64,000 bases of DNA from Clostridia bacterium (GTDB taxonomy: Bacteria; Bacillota; Clostridia; Oscillospirales; Acutalibacteraceae): positions 62,001 to 126,000 of the forward strand of contig JAFXBG010000015.1 of the NCBI GenBank assembly GCA_017521925.1, given 5' to 3'. The notes below the pieces were generated by a model. It was not told the origin of the DNA, did not search any database, and saw only the letters and a program-made list of their open reading frames with translations. Below, in pieces: positions 34,882-43,875 of the stretch (its first letter is position 1; every line of letters begins with the position of its first letter). The translations under genes were made by a program, and so were the position numbers.

Positions 34882-35315
34882 AAATTTTAGTTATAAACGG
34901 CCCTAACCTTAACCTCCTTGGTGTAAGAGAACCTTCGATTTACGGCAGGGAAACTTACTTTGATTTAGTAGATAAAATAAATGGGTATGCAAATAGGTGC
35001 GGTGTGGATGTTGAGGTTTTGCAGTCCAACCACGAAGGCGAGCTGGTGGACTTTATTCACCGTGCTTACTATACAAAGGTAGACGGAATTGTTATTAATC
35101 CTGCCGCCTATACTCACACAAGTGTGGCACTTCTTGACGCAGTAAAAGCAGTGGGAATTCCTACTGTTGAGGTACATATTTCAGACGTATCAAAGCGTGA
35201 GGATTTCAGACAGATAAGCTTTGTAAGAGCCGCCTGTATTGCCACAATCTCAGGCAAAGGTACAGACGGTTACTTAGAAGCTATGGATTTACTTATAAAG
35301 GAGCAGAAGAAATGA
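34878..35315 (+). CDS. aroQ: 3-Dehydroquinate dehydratase, type II
   Basis: 145 residues, standard size. Type II enzyme: catalytic Tyr22 in the flexible lid (REPSIYGRETY), NHEGELVDFIH, NPAAYTHTS, and HISDVSKREDFR with the conserved His/Arg. Dehydrates 3-dehydroquinate to 3-dehydroshikimate, feeding the fused enzyme just upstream. Overlaps both neighbours by four bases. Confidence 0.97.
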   Translation: MKILVINGPNLNLLGVREPSIYGRETYFDLVDKINGYANRCGVDVEVLQSNHEGELVDFIHRAYYTKVDGIVINPAAYTHTSVALLDAVKAVGIPTVEVHISDVSKREDFRQISFVRAACIATISGKGTDGYLEAMDLLIKEQKK

Positions 35316-36529
35316 GAGCTTTGGTAAAAAAATCCACCGCATCAGGTGTGGTTTTTGCTCCGCCTTCAAAAAGTATGGCTCACCGTATGCTTATCGGTGC
35401 AGGCCTTTCGAAAGGCACAAGTGTTATTAAGGGGATTTCACAGTCTGAGGATATGAAAGCCACCCTTGATTGCCTTACTGCCTTAGGTGCAAAGTGCGAA
35501 ATTTCAGGGGACACAGTTACCGTTACAGGTACAGACCTAAAAAATCTGCCCGAAAATCCCCATTTGAAGTGCAGGGAATCAGGCAGCACACTCCGCTTTT
35601 TTATTCCTCTTTGCCTTATGTCTGAGGGAGCAGAGGTTATGCTTACAGGCAGTGAATATCTTTTTTCACGACCCTTGAATGTATATGAAGAAATTTGTGT
35701 GAGGCAGGGTATAGAATATAAAAAGGAAGGTGCAAGTCTTAAACTTAAAGGTAAGCTTTTAAGCGACAATTTCCGTATAAAAGGTAACATCAGCAGTCAG
35801 TTTATTACGGGGCTTCTTTTTGTGCTTCCTTTGCTTGAGGAAGACAGCACAATTACCCTTATTCCTCCTGTCGAAAGCCTTTCCTACATCAACCTTACCA
35901 TTCAGGCACTTAAGGTTTTCGGTGTGGAGGTTAAGTGGCAAGACGAGAAAACCTTGTATATTAAAGGAAACCAGAGCTATAGTGCGGTGGATGCTTTTGT
36001 AGAGGGTGATTATTCAAATGCCGCATTTTTCGAGGCTTTAAATACCCTTGGAGGCAATGTCGAGATTAAGGGCCTTTTGGAAGATAGCCTGCAAGGCGAC
36101 AGAGTTTACAAAAAGTATTTCCCTCAGCTTTTAAAGGGCACACCTACAATTAATATTTCTGACTGTCCCGATTTGGGACCTGTGCTTTTTGCTGTGGCAG
36201 GAGCTTTGCACGGCTCAGTTTTCACAGGTACAAAAAGACTAAGGCTTAAGGAATGTGACCGTGCCGAGGCTATGGCCCGGGAGCTTAAGAAATTCGGTGT
36301 AGCAGTAACAGTCCGTGAGGACAGCGTTGTGGTTTATCCCCACGATTTTCATGCTCCCGTTGAAATTCTTGACGGTCACAACGACCACAGAATAGTTATG
36401 GCACTAACTGTTCTTTGTACATTAACAGGCGGTGAAATTGAAGGTTCGCAGGCGGTACGCAAAAGTATGCCTGACTTTTTTGAGAAAATTAGAAGCATAG
36501 GAATAGAGGTAACCCAATATGATGCTTAA
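35312..36529 (+). CDS. aroA: 3-Phosphoshikimate 1-carboxyvinyltransferase (EPSP synthase)
   Basis: 405 residues, slightly shorter than typical (~430). Joins shikimate-3-phosphate and PEP. Motifs: PPSKSMAHRMLI near the N-terminus, ESGSTLRFFIPL (family signature; no Gly-Ala change of the glyphosate-tolerant kind is evident by eye), GDYSNAAFF, CPDLGPVLFAVAG, RLKECDRAEAMARELKKFG and GHNDHRIVMAL. Its start overlaps aroQ and its end overlaps tyrA by 11 bases. Confidence 0.96.
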   Translation: MRALVKKSTASGVVFAPPSKSMAHRMLIGAGLSKGTSVIKGISQSEDMKATLDCLTALGAKCEISGDTVTVTGTDLKNLPENPHLKCRESGSTLRFFIPLCLMSEGAEVMLTGSEYLFSRPLNVYEEICVRQGIEYKKEGASLKLKGKLLSDNFRIKGNISSQFITGLLFVLPLLEEDSTITLIPPVESLSYINLTIQALKVFGVEVKWQDEKTLYIKGNQSYSAVDAFVEGDYSNAAFFEALNTLGGNVEIKGLLEDSLQGDRVYKKYFPQLLKGTPTINISDCPDLGPVLFAVAGALHGSVFTGTKRLRLKECDRAEAMARELKKFGVAVTVREDSVVVYPHDFHAPVEILDGHNDHRIVMALTVLCTLTGGEIEGSQAVRKSMPDFFEKIRSIGIEVTQYDA

Positions 36530-37376
36530 TACAAATAAAAATATACTTATTGTCGGCTTGGGTCTTATGGGCGGTAGTTATGCTATGGGGTTTAAAAAGT
36601 TAGGATTTAAAATTTCTGCTATTGCAAGGCGACAGGAAACTATAGATTATGCCTTGGAAAACGACATTATCGACGAAGGATTTATTACTCCCGACAAAGA
36701 TGCTTTAGGCAAAGCCGATATCATAATTTTCGGTCTTTATCCTCAGATTTTTATTAAGTGGATAAAAGAAAACCAACAGCATTTTAAAAGCGGAGCTTTA
36801 CTTACTGATGTTACAGGTGTAAAGGGTTCGGTAGTTTACGAGGTGCAGGAAGCACTCAGGGATGATGTAGAGTTTATTGCCGCACACCCTATGGCAGGTA
36901 AAGAGGTTTACGGAGTAGAAAATGCCGACGATAAGATTTTTCACGGTGCTAACTATATTGTAACCCCCACCGAAAAAAACACCCCTGAGGCAATTGAGGA
37001 TTGCTTAGAAATCGGCAGGCTTTTAGGTTTTGCAAACGTAAGCGTTCTTACCCCTGAAAAGCACGACGAAATGATTGGTTTTGTTTCTCAGCTTACCCAC
37101 TGTATTGCGGTTACTCTTATGAACTGCTGTGACGACGAAAACCTTAAGAACTATACAGGTGACTCTTTCAGGGATTTAACAAGAATTGCAAGAATCAACG
37201 ACAAAATGTGGAGCGAGCTTTTTATTATGAATAAGCCGGCTTTACTTCACCAGATGCACCGATTTGAGGACCAGTTTGACAGACTTAAGGCCGCCCTTTT
37301 AAACGGCGACGAACAGACAATGCGTGAGATGATGCAGATTTCCACCACACGCCGAGCTTTATTTGACAAGAAATAG
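36519..37376 (+). CDS. tyrA: Prephenate dehydrogenase
   Basis: 285 residues. N-terminal NAD(P) fold with GLGLMGGSYAMGFKKLG (about 13-29); catalytic region with HPMAGKEVYGVENAD and HDEMIGFVSQLTHCIAVTL. Makes 4-hydroxyphenylpyruvate for tyrosine. There is no fused chorismate mutase and no C-terminal ACT domain, so it relies on the mutase half of PheA encoded first in the same operon. Confidence 0.95.
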   Translation: MMLNTNKNILIVGLGLMGGSYAMGFKKLGFKISAIARRQETIDYALENDIIDEGFITPDKDALGKADIIIFGLYPQIFIKWIKENQQHFKSGALLTDVTGVKGSVVYEVQEALRDDVEFIAAHPMAGKEVYGVENADDKIFHGANYIVTPTEKNTPEAIEDCLEIGRLLGFANVSVLTPEKHDEMIGFVSQLTHCIAVTLMNCCDDENLKNYTGDSFRDLTRIARINDKMWSELFIMNKPALLHQMHRFEDQFDRLKAALLNGDEQTMREMMQISTTRRALFDKK

Positions 37377-37391
37377 GAGTGTATATAGATT

Positions 37392-38420
37392 ATGAATATG
37401 AATTTTATCCGCAAACTGCCTATTCCAAAGGATGTTAAAGAGCAGTTTCCCCTTTCAGATGATTTGGCAAAAATCAAGGCAGACAGAGATGCAGAGATTG
37501 CAAAGATTTTCACAGGCGAAAGCGATAAGTTTTTGCTTGTAATCGGTCCTTGCTCAGCAGACCGTGAGGATGCGGTTTTAGAATATATTTCAAGGCTCAG
37601 AGGCTTGCAGGAAAAGGTTGAGGACAAAATCCTTATTATCCCCCGAATTTACACAGGTAAGCCCCGTACCACAGGTGCAGGCTACAAGGGGCTTCTGCAC
37701 CAACCTGACCCTAACGAGAAACCTGACCTTTTCAAGGGTATTGTTGCAATCCGTGAGCTTCATATGCGTGCTTTAAGAGAAACAGGCTTTACTTGTGCTG
37801 ATGAGATGCTCTACCCTGAAAATCACCGTTATCTTTCTGACATTATTGCTTATGTTGCAGTTGGAGCAAGAAGTGTTGAAAATCAGCAGCACCGCCTTAC
37901 AGCTTCAGGCTTAAAGGTTCCTGTGGGTATGAAAAACCCCACCTCAGGCGATCTTACGGTTATGATGAACAGTATTACTGCCGCACAGAGTAAGCACACC
38001 TTTATTTACCGCGGTTGGGAAGCCGAAAGCCAGGGTAATCCCTTAGCCCACGCAATCCTCCGAGGCTACGTTAACAAGCATGGTCAGTGTCAGCCTAACT
38101 ACCACTATGAGGATTTGATTTTAACTCACGAGATGTATGAAAAACACGGACTTAAAAATCCTGCTGTTATTGTGGATACAAACCATTCTAACTCCAACAA
38201 GCAGTACCTTGAGCAGATAAGAATTGCAAAAGAAGTGCTTTACAGCAAGCGTCATAATGCTGACATTGGCAAAATGGTAAAAGGTCTTATGATTGAAAGC
38301 TACCTTGAAGACGGCACTCAGAAAATCGGCGACTGCGTTTACGGCAAGTCTATTACCGACCCCTGCCTTGGTTGGGAGAAAACCGAGCGGCTTGTGCTTG
38401 ATATGGCTGATGCACTTTAA
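37392..38420 (+). CDS. aroF: DAHP synthase, class I (AroFGH type)
   Basis: 342 residues, similar to the E. coli AroF/G/H enzymes. Condenses PEP and erythrose-4-phosphate, the first committed step. Motifs: VIGPCSADRE, IPRIYTGKPRTTGAGYKGLLHQPDP, GARSVENQQHRLTASGL, GMKNPTSGDLTV, VDTNHSNSNKQY with metal-binding His, and SITDPCLGWEKTE. Placed last in the operon although it acts first. Confidence 0.96.
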   Translation: MNMNFIRKLPIPKDVKEQFPLSDDLAKIKADRDAEIAKIFTGESDKFLLVIGPCSADREDAVLEYISRLRGLQEKVEDKILIIPRIYTGKPRTTGAGYKGLLHQPDPNEKPDLFKGIVAIRELHMRALRETGFTCADEMLYPENHRYLSDIIAYVAVGARSVENQQHRLTASGLKVPVGMKNPTSGDLTVMMNSITAAQSKHTFIYRGWEAESQGNPLAHAILRGYVNKHGQCQPNYHYEDLILTHEMYEKHGLKNPAVIVDTNHSNSNKQYLEQIRIAKEVLYSKRHNADIGKMVKGLMIESYLEDGTQKIGDCVYGKSITDPCLGWEKTERLVLDMADAL

Positions 38421-38443
38421 GTTTATTATTATGTTTATCATAA

Positions 38444-38482
38444 AAAATGCCTTTGCGAAACTAATCGCAAGGGCATTTTAAT
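38444..38482 (+). terminator. Terminator of the aromatic operon
   Basis: AAATGCCTTTGCGA / TCGCAAGGGCATTT stem (14 bp with one G-T pair) and a 6-base loop, followed by TTA. Confidence 0.85.
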
Positions 38483-38530
38483 GCTTTGTGGATATTTTTA
38501 TAGAACTATGTTTTGTAGCACAAAATATAG

Positions 38531-38559
38531 TTGATTTTACTATATAGTGATGTTATAAT
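38531..38559 (+). promoter_or_regulatory. Promoter of the propeptide-protein/subtilase pair
   Basis: TTGATT (38531-38536), 17 bases, TATAAT (38554-38559). The leader to the ATG at 38689 is about 120 bases; I see no riboswitch in it. Confidence 0.78.
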
Positions 38560-38688
38560 ATGAACAGAAAAGTCGAACGAACAAACAAAGATTATCTAGA
38601 GTATACAAATACATTTTAAGAGGTGTTACCGATGGTTTGTTGAATGCATTTTAAATTAATTTATACTTGAATCTTAGGAGGATTTATT

Positions 38689-39309
38689 ATGAAAGTTTAT
38701 ATTAAATTAATTTCAGCTTTATTAGCTTTGGTGTTTGTGCTGTCTGCAGTGAGCCTTTTGGATGCAAGTGCCGAAGACTTTACATATATTCAGCCCGAAA
38801 AGTTTATTTACGGCGACGTTAATTTAGACGGTACAGTTACAGTTAAGGACGTTACCTTAATTCAGAAAGGCTTGGCAAAATTAACTTACGTTACCGCAGT
38901 GCAGAAGTACCTTGCCGACCCTGAGGGCACAGGTTACTCCGTAAAAAACGCAACGGCAATCCAGAAATACCTTGCAAATTACCAAGTGTCACCCCTTTTT
39001 GGCACCGAGCTTGCAATGGCAAGTCAGGATGAGTTTTCGGGAGCAATTAAGGATAACGCAAATTATGATGACGATACTATACTTGTGATGTTCAAAAAAG
39101 ACTTCGCCACAGATTACACCTTAAAAGATTTTCCAGAATATGAATTTGAGTCCATAGAAAAAAGAACAATACTCGAGCCACATATATATCTACTTAAGCT
39201 ATCTAATCCTGGTAAAGAAAATGTACTTGAAGCAATAGAAAGTTTAGATTACAGGGTAAATTTAGATTTATTGATGGTTTCTCCAGATTATTATCTTACT
39301 CTCGATTAA
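38689..39309 (+). CDS. Secreted dockerin protein with stand-alone subtilisin-propeptide-like domain
   Basis: 206 residues. Signal peptide about 1-28. A dockerin follows (about 40-103): the first Ca loop is good (DVNLDGTVTVKDVTLIQK), the second is degenerate (DPEGTGYSVKNATAIQK, one residue short). The C-terminal ~80 residues (about 124-206) resemble the prosegment of the neighbouring subtilase: both have an ILVMF/IIVVL strand, an YLLKL/FLITL strand, and end in VLMxSPxxYLxLD. Free-standing propeptide (I9-like) proteins can inhibit or help fold subtilisins. The pairing with the next gene, 18 bases away, makes a cognate regulator likely. A truncated protease relic is the alternative. Confidence 0.78.
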   Translation: MKVYIKLISALLALVFVLSAVSLLDASAEDFTYIQPEKFIYGDVNLDGTVTVKDVTLIQKGLAKLTYVTAVQKYLADPEGTGYSVKNATAIQKYLANYQVSPLFGTELAMASQDEFSGAIKDNANYDDDTILVMFKKDFATDYTLKDFPEYEFESIEKRTILEPHIYLLKLSNPGKENVLEAIESLDYRVNLDLLMVSPDYYLTLD

Positions 39310-39327
39310 TTCTAAGGAGGTAAATAT

Positions 39328-41607
39328 ATGTTAAAAAGATTTATATGCATCTTAACAATGTTAGTAGTTGTTCTATCTATTACTTTAATTAACACTTCTG
39401 CAAATACTACAACACTTCCAAGTAGTGATAAAATTATTGAAGTTAAATCCCTTTGCACAGCCACTATAAATGATGATTTTTCACCTAATGAAATTATTGT
39501 GGTGCTGAACAATACTGAAAGTCGAAAACTGAAAGATTATGATGTTAATCATTTTACAGAAGTAACTGCAACATCTGTAAAAAACTTGTCCACATATACT
39601 ACTAATCAACTAAAAGAACAAAAGATTAATGCTAGTACATCAAAAGTCACTAATAGCAAACTAAAAGAAGAAAATTATCATCAAGTTTTCTTGATTACTC
39701 TTAATACTAATAGCAAATCGAGCGTATTAAAATGTATAAAGGCTCTCGAACAAAGAGATGATGTATTAATGGCATCTCCGAATTTTTATTTATCACTTGA
39801 CTCGCTATCGCTTCCGTCTCAGTCAACTACAGACGAACCATATAATGCGTCTGCGGATTTAGATGCGACGATTAATGACACATTAGCATCTCAACAATGG
39901 GCTCTTAACAAAATAGACCTGTTCTCTGCATGGGATTTACAAACAAAAAACACAACCGTTAGAGTAGGTATAATTGATACAGGTATAAATAATAATCACA
40001 TTGATTTATTCGGTAAGGTTAACACTTCATTAAGTGTAGATTTTTCTGATGAAAATAATGCTTTATACGAAACGGCTGGTCACGGCACATTATGTGCAGG
40101 TATAATCGGTGCAAAAGTTAATAACAAAAAAGGAATTGCAGGTGTGTGCAAAAACGTAGATTTAGTCAGTTTAAAAGTAACGCATTATGATGCTTCAGAA
40201 AAAAAGCATGTCCCAAGTTTAAGTAGGATTTGTTCAGCAATAGATTATGCTCAAGCTAATAATATATCTATATTAAATTGTAGTATTTCAGGACCAGATA
40301 AATATGATTTAATAAAAACAAAATTAGAGAATTATGACGGACTGTTCGTGTGTTCTGCTGGAAATAAAGGTACCGATATTGGAACAAAAGATAATTACCG
40401 TTATCCTGCATACTATAAAACAGATAATATGATTTGTGTTGCAAATTCGACCGAAGATGACTTGCTTGAAGAGGACTCTTGTTATAGTACGACTTATGTA
40501 AATTTAGTAGCGCCAGGTACAAATATTTGTAGCACATACAAAGATGATTATGCAACGTTTACAGGAACATCTATGGCTACACCTTACGTCACCGGTGTTG
40601 CGGCACTTTTGAAAAGCGAATATCCTACCATGGATACTGAGGCGCTTAAGGATTATATTATAAAAGGTGTTGATATAATACCCGAATTGAGCGATAAGGT
40701 GAAAACAGGAGGTAGGCTTAACGCATATAAAACCTTTACTAGTGTACACGGCTATAAAGTTTTATACAATCCCGGAGACGGCGGCGGTACTCAAATGAAA
40801 ATAACAAAGGCTACTTACGGATGTGAAACTAAACTGAGAAAAAACACCTATACAAACGGCTATGCTGATTTTGCGGGTTGGTATGCACACAGAGCGTATG
40901 ACAACAAGTGGCGATATACAAACGGAACCAAAAGAAATTGGTTTGAAGAAGGCGAACAACCAAGCGGATATTATAAATACCTATACAGTGATGAGCAAAG
41001 TTTATGGCGAATGTCAAAGAAAAATGACGATACCATTACGATGTATGCCCAATGGGAACGTACTTATACGATTAATTTTAATTCCAATAACGGTACAGGT
41101 TCAATGCCGTTTATGAATATCTCTTACAATGACACAAAGCAATTAAGAACAAATACATTTGAGCGAAATAACAATTGGGAATTTGACCATTGGTATGCAA
41201 AAAAGAAATTAGAGGATAATAGCTACGCACTATATTATACAGATGGCTCAGATGGTTATTGGTTTACGATGTCTGACAAACCAAATGGCTATACAAGAGT
41301 TGATTTTGCAGATGGTATGGCTATTAACAACAGTACTTTTGACGATGTGTATAACGGTGATGTTATTACTATGTGTGCGTATTGGAGACCGAAAACAGGA
41401 GTGCTGGGTGATGCAAACCAAGATGGTAATATTACTGTAAAAGATGTAAATTTTATACAGAACTATATAAACAATCAGGCGACAATTACTCAGAACAGCC
41501 ATCACTGGTTCCTTTGCGATGTAAACTTTGACGGAAATGTAACAATAAAAGATGCTACGTTGATAAGCAGATATTTATCAAATCTCGTTGATGAGTTCGG
41601 CGAGTAA
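39328..41607 (+). CDS. Secreted dockerin subtilase (S8 serine protease)
   Basis: 759 residues, start preceded by AAGGAGG. Signal peptide about 1-26, I9-like prosegment about 45-172, S8 catalytic domain about 185-470 with triad Asp217 (IIDTGIN), His252 (GHGTLCAG), Ser415 (GTSMATPYV) and oxyanion Asn in SAGN. Two Listeria-Bacteroides (InlB/Flg_new-like) beta repeats (about 478-695; FAGWYA, FDHWYA, MYAQW) follow, then a dockerin (about 697-759; DANQDGNITVKDVNFIQN, DVNFDGNVTIKDATLISR). It probably matures or degrades proteins on the cohesin scaffold or host/dietary protein. Its codon use is more AT-rich than that of neighbours, hinting at acquisition. Confidence 0.95.
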   Translation: MLKRFICILTMLVVVLSITLINTSANTTTLPSSDKIIEVKSLCTATINDDFSPNEIIVVLNNTESRKLKDYDVNHFTEVTATSVKNLSTYTTNQLKEQKINASTSKVTNSKLKEENYHQVFLITLNTNSKSSVLKCIKALEQRDDVLMASPNFYLSLDSLSLPSQSTTDEPYNASADLDATINDTLASQQWALNKIDLFSAWDLQTKNTTVRVGIIDTGINNNHIDLFGKVNTSLSVDFSDENNALYETAGHGTLCAGIIGAKVNNKKGIAGVCKNVDLVSLKVTHYDASEKKHVPSLSRICSAIDYAQANNISILNCSISGPDKYDLIKTKLENYDGLFVCSAGNKGTDIGTKDNYRYPAYYKTDNMICVANSTEDDLLEEDSCYSTTYVNLVAPGTNICSTYKDDYATFTGTSMATPYVTGVAALLKSEYPTMDTEALKDYIIKGVDIIPELSDKVKTGGRLNAYKTFTSVHGYKVLYNPGDGGGTQMKITKATYGCETKLRKNTYTNGYADFAGWYAHRAYDNKWRYTNGTKRNWFEEGEQPSGYYKYLYSDEQSLWRMSKKNDDTITMYAQWERTYTINFNSNNGTGSMPFMNISYNDTKQLRTNTFERNNNWEFDHWYAKKKLEDNSYALYYTDGSDGYWFTMSDKPNGYTRVDFADGMAINNSTFDDVYNGDVITMCAYWRPKTGVLGDANQDGNITVKDVNFIQNYINNQATITQNSHHWFLCDVNFDGNVTIKDATLISRYLSNLVDEFGE

Positions 41608-41626
41608 ATGAAACTATACATAAGCT

Positions 41627-41662
41627 AACGGCACAGATTAAAAACTGTGCCGTTATCTTTTG
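41627..41662 (+). terminator. Terminator after subtilase
   Basis: AACGGCACAG / CTGTGCCGTT perfect 10-bp stem (41627-41636, 41645-41654), then ATCTTTT. Confidence 0.88.
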
Positions 41663-41673
41663 CAAATTTTTCA

Positions 41674-41702
41674 TTGCATATTACGGCAGTTTGTGGTATA
41701 TT
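41674..41702 (+). promoter_or_regulatory. Promoter of asnB
   Basis: TTGCAT (41674-41679), 17 bases, TATATT (41697-41702). Confidence 0.65.
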
Positions 41703-41783
41703 TACACTGAATAAGTTTATTTAGTAAGTGAAGAATAAAAGCGACTATGCTTTCCAAATATTTATAGGAAAGGAATTGATAAT

Positions 41784-43784
41784 ATGTGCGGTATTTGCGG
41801 TTTTACAGGTGAAGTAAAAGACAGAAGCAAGACCATTAAAAGTATGACAGAGGTTATTACTCACCGCGGTCCCGACTCTGAGGGCTTTTTCAGTGATGAT
41901 TATATAGATATGGGTTTCAGACGCCTCAGCATCATTGACGTTGACGACGGTCATCAGCCTATTTATAACGAGGACAAAACCCTTGTTTTAACCTTTAACG
42001 GTGAGATTTATAATTACAGGGATTTACGTGCTGAGCTTATTGAGCTTGGTCATAAATTCTATACCGAAACAGACAGTGAAGTTTTAATCCACGCTTTTGA
42101 AGAGTGGAAGGAAGATATGCTTCAGAAGCTTCGCGGTATGTTCGGCTTTGCTATTTACAATACTAAGGATAAGTCTATCTTTATTGCCCGCGACTTTTTC
42201 GGCATCAAGCCTATGCACTACACCATGATAGACGGTGACTTTGTATATGCATCAGAAATCAAGAGTATCTTAAAGCACCCGAAATTCAGGAAAGAGTTTA
42301 ACGACCGTGCTCTGGACAGCTACCTTTCTTTCCAGTATGCTGTTCCTCCCGAGACCTTCTTCAAGGGTGTTTACTGCCTTATGCCCGGTCACTTTTTGTG
42401 GTTTAAAAACGGCGAGGTTATGACCGAGAGATACTTTGAGCCTACTTTTAACCCTGACGAGAATATGACAGAGGAAGATGCAGTTAATAAGATTGACAAG
42501 GTTTTTGAAAACTCTGTCAATGCTCACAAAATTGCGGATGTTGAGGTTGGTTGCTTCCTTTCCAGCGGTGTTGACTCCAGCTATGTTTCTACCTATTTTG
42601 CAGACCAGAAAACCTTTACAGTAGGTTTTGACTTTGGCGAAAAGTATAACGAAATCAGCTGGGCCAGCCGACTTTCTGAGAAAATCGGCGTTGACCATTA
42701 CACCAAGATTATTACAAGCGAAGAGTTCTGGGGCGCTGTGCCTGATGTTCAGTATTTCTGCGACCAGCCCTTGGCAGACCCTTCTTGCATAGCTCTTTAC
42801 TTTGTTTCTCAGCTTGCAAGCAAGTACGTTAAGGTTGTACTTTCCGGCGAAGGTGCCGACGAGCTTTTCGGCGGTTATCAGGTTTACAGAAGTCCTATGC
42901 ACTCTAAGCTTTATCAGACTTTAGTACCTTATCCTATCCGTAAGCTTCTTTGCAAAATTGCTCTTAAAATGCCTGATATCAAGGGCAGGGATTATATTAT
43001 CCGTTCAACTCATCCTTTGGAGGAGCGTTTTATAGGTAATGCTTATATGTATGAGTACGAGGAAAAGAAAGAACTCTTAAAAGACCCTTCCATTGCAACA
43101 CGTCCTCAGAACTACACCAAGAAGTTCTATCACCGTGCCAGAAAGTATGACGACGTTACAAAGATGCAGTATCTCGACATAAATCTCTGGATGGTTGGTG
43201 ATATCCTTTTAAAGGCTGACAGAATGAGTATGGCAAATTCTCTTGAGCTTCGTGTGCCTTTCCTTGATAAGGAAGTTTTCAAGGTAGCGTCAAGCCTTCC
43301 CACACGTCTTAGAGTAAACAAGCATAACACAAAGTATGCACTACGTCAGAGTGCTATGCGTCATATGCCTGAGGACAGTGCTCAGAAAGAAAAGCTGGGC
43401 TTCCCTGTACCTACAAGAGTATGGCTTAAGGATGAAAAATACTATAATATAGTTAAAAAGGAATTTACTTCTCCCACAGCTCAGAAGTTCTTCAATATCG
43501 ATATCCTTACCCAGTGGCTTGATACCCATTACGAGGGCAAGGCTGATACATCCCGTCAGGTATGGACAATTTATGTTTTCCTTATCTGGTACAAGATGTA
43601 TTTCGGTGAGGTGGATACTCAGGAAATTACCGATAAGGCAGTTGCTGAGGTAGAAGAGCAGATTGTAACAGTTGAGGATACTGCTATAAACATCGGCGAA
43701 AAAATCAATTCTGACGAGTTTGATGCTTTCTTTGGTATGGCAGAGGAAAATACTGAAGAAACTGCTGATGAAAAAGCAGAGTAA
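41784..43784 (+). CDS. asnB: Asparagine synthetase, glutamine-hydrolysing
   Basis: 666 residues. The N-terminal class II glutaminase (about 1-205) has nucleophile Cys2 (MCGICGF), THRGPDSEG, FNGEIYNY. The C-terminal synthetase has the PP-loop LSSGVDSS (about 259-266) and SGEGADELFGGY. Makes asparagine from aspartate, ATP and glutamine-derived ammonia. The final ~60 residues form an acidic, low-complexity tail (Glu-rich) beyond the catalytic domain. Single gene with its own promoter. Confidence 0.95.
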   Translation: MCGICGFTGEVKDRSKTIKSMTEVITHRGPDSEGFFSDDYIDMGFRRLSIIDVDDGHQPIYNEDKTLVLTFNGEIYNYRDLRAELIELGHKFYTETDSEVLIHAFEEWKEDMLQKLRGMFGFAIYNTKDKSIFIARDFFGIKPMHYTMIDGDFVYASEIKSILKHPKFRKEFNDRALDSYLSFQYAVPPETFFKGVYCLMPGHFLWFKNGEVMTERYFEPTFNPDENMTEEDAVNKIDKVFENSVNAHKIADVEVGCFLSSGVDSSYVSTYFADQKTFTVGFDFGEKYNEISWASRLSEKIGVDHYTKIITSEEFWGAVPDVQYFCDQPLADPSCIALYFVSQLASKYVKVVLSGEGADELFGGYQVYRSPMHSKLYQTLVPYPIRKLLCKIALKMPDIKGRDYIIRSTHPLEERFIGNAYMYEYEEKKELLKDPSIATRPQNYTKKFYHRARKYDDVTKMQYLDINLWMVGDILLKADRMSMANSLELRVPFLDKEVFKVASSLPTRLRVNKHNTKYALRQSAMRHMPEDSAQKEKLGFPVPTRVWLKDEKYYNIVKKEFTSPTAQKFFNIDILTQWLDTHYEGKADTSRQVWTIYVFLIWYKMYFGEVDTQEITDKAVAEVEEQIVTVEDTAINIGEKINSDEFDAFFGMAEENTEETADEKAE

Positions 43785-43875
43785 ATAAAGCTATAAAATT
43801 TTATATTCAGATTTATATCAGGATTTATAATAAGGATTTTTTGAAATGTTTCATAGTAAAGAAAAGGAGGTATAT

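Noticed and set aside
38632..38643. Short leader ORF (Met-Val-Cys) upstream of the propeptide gene
   Set aside because: Three codons with no regulatory context; likely chance.
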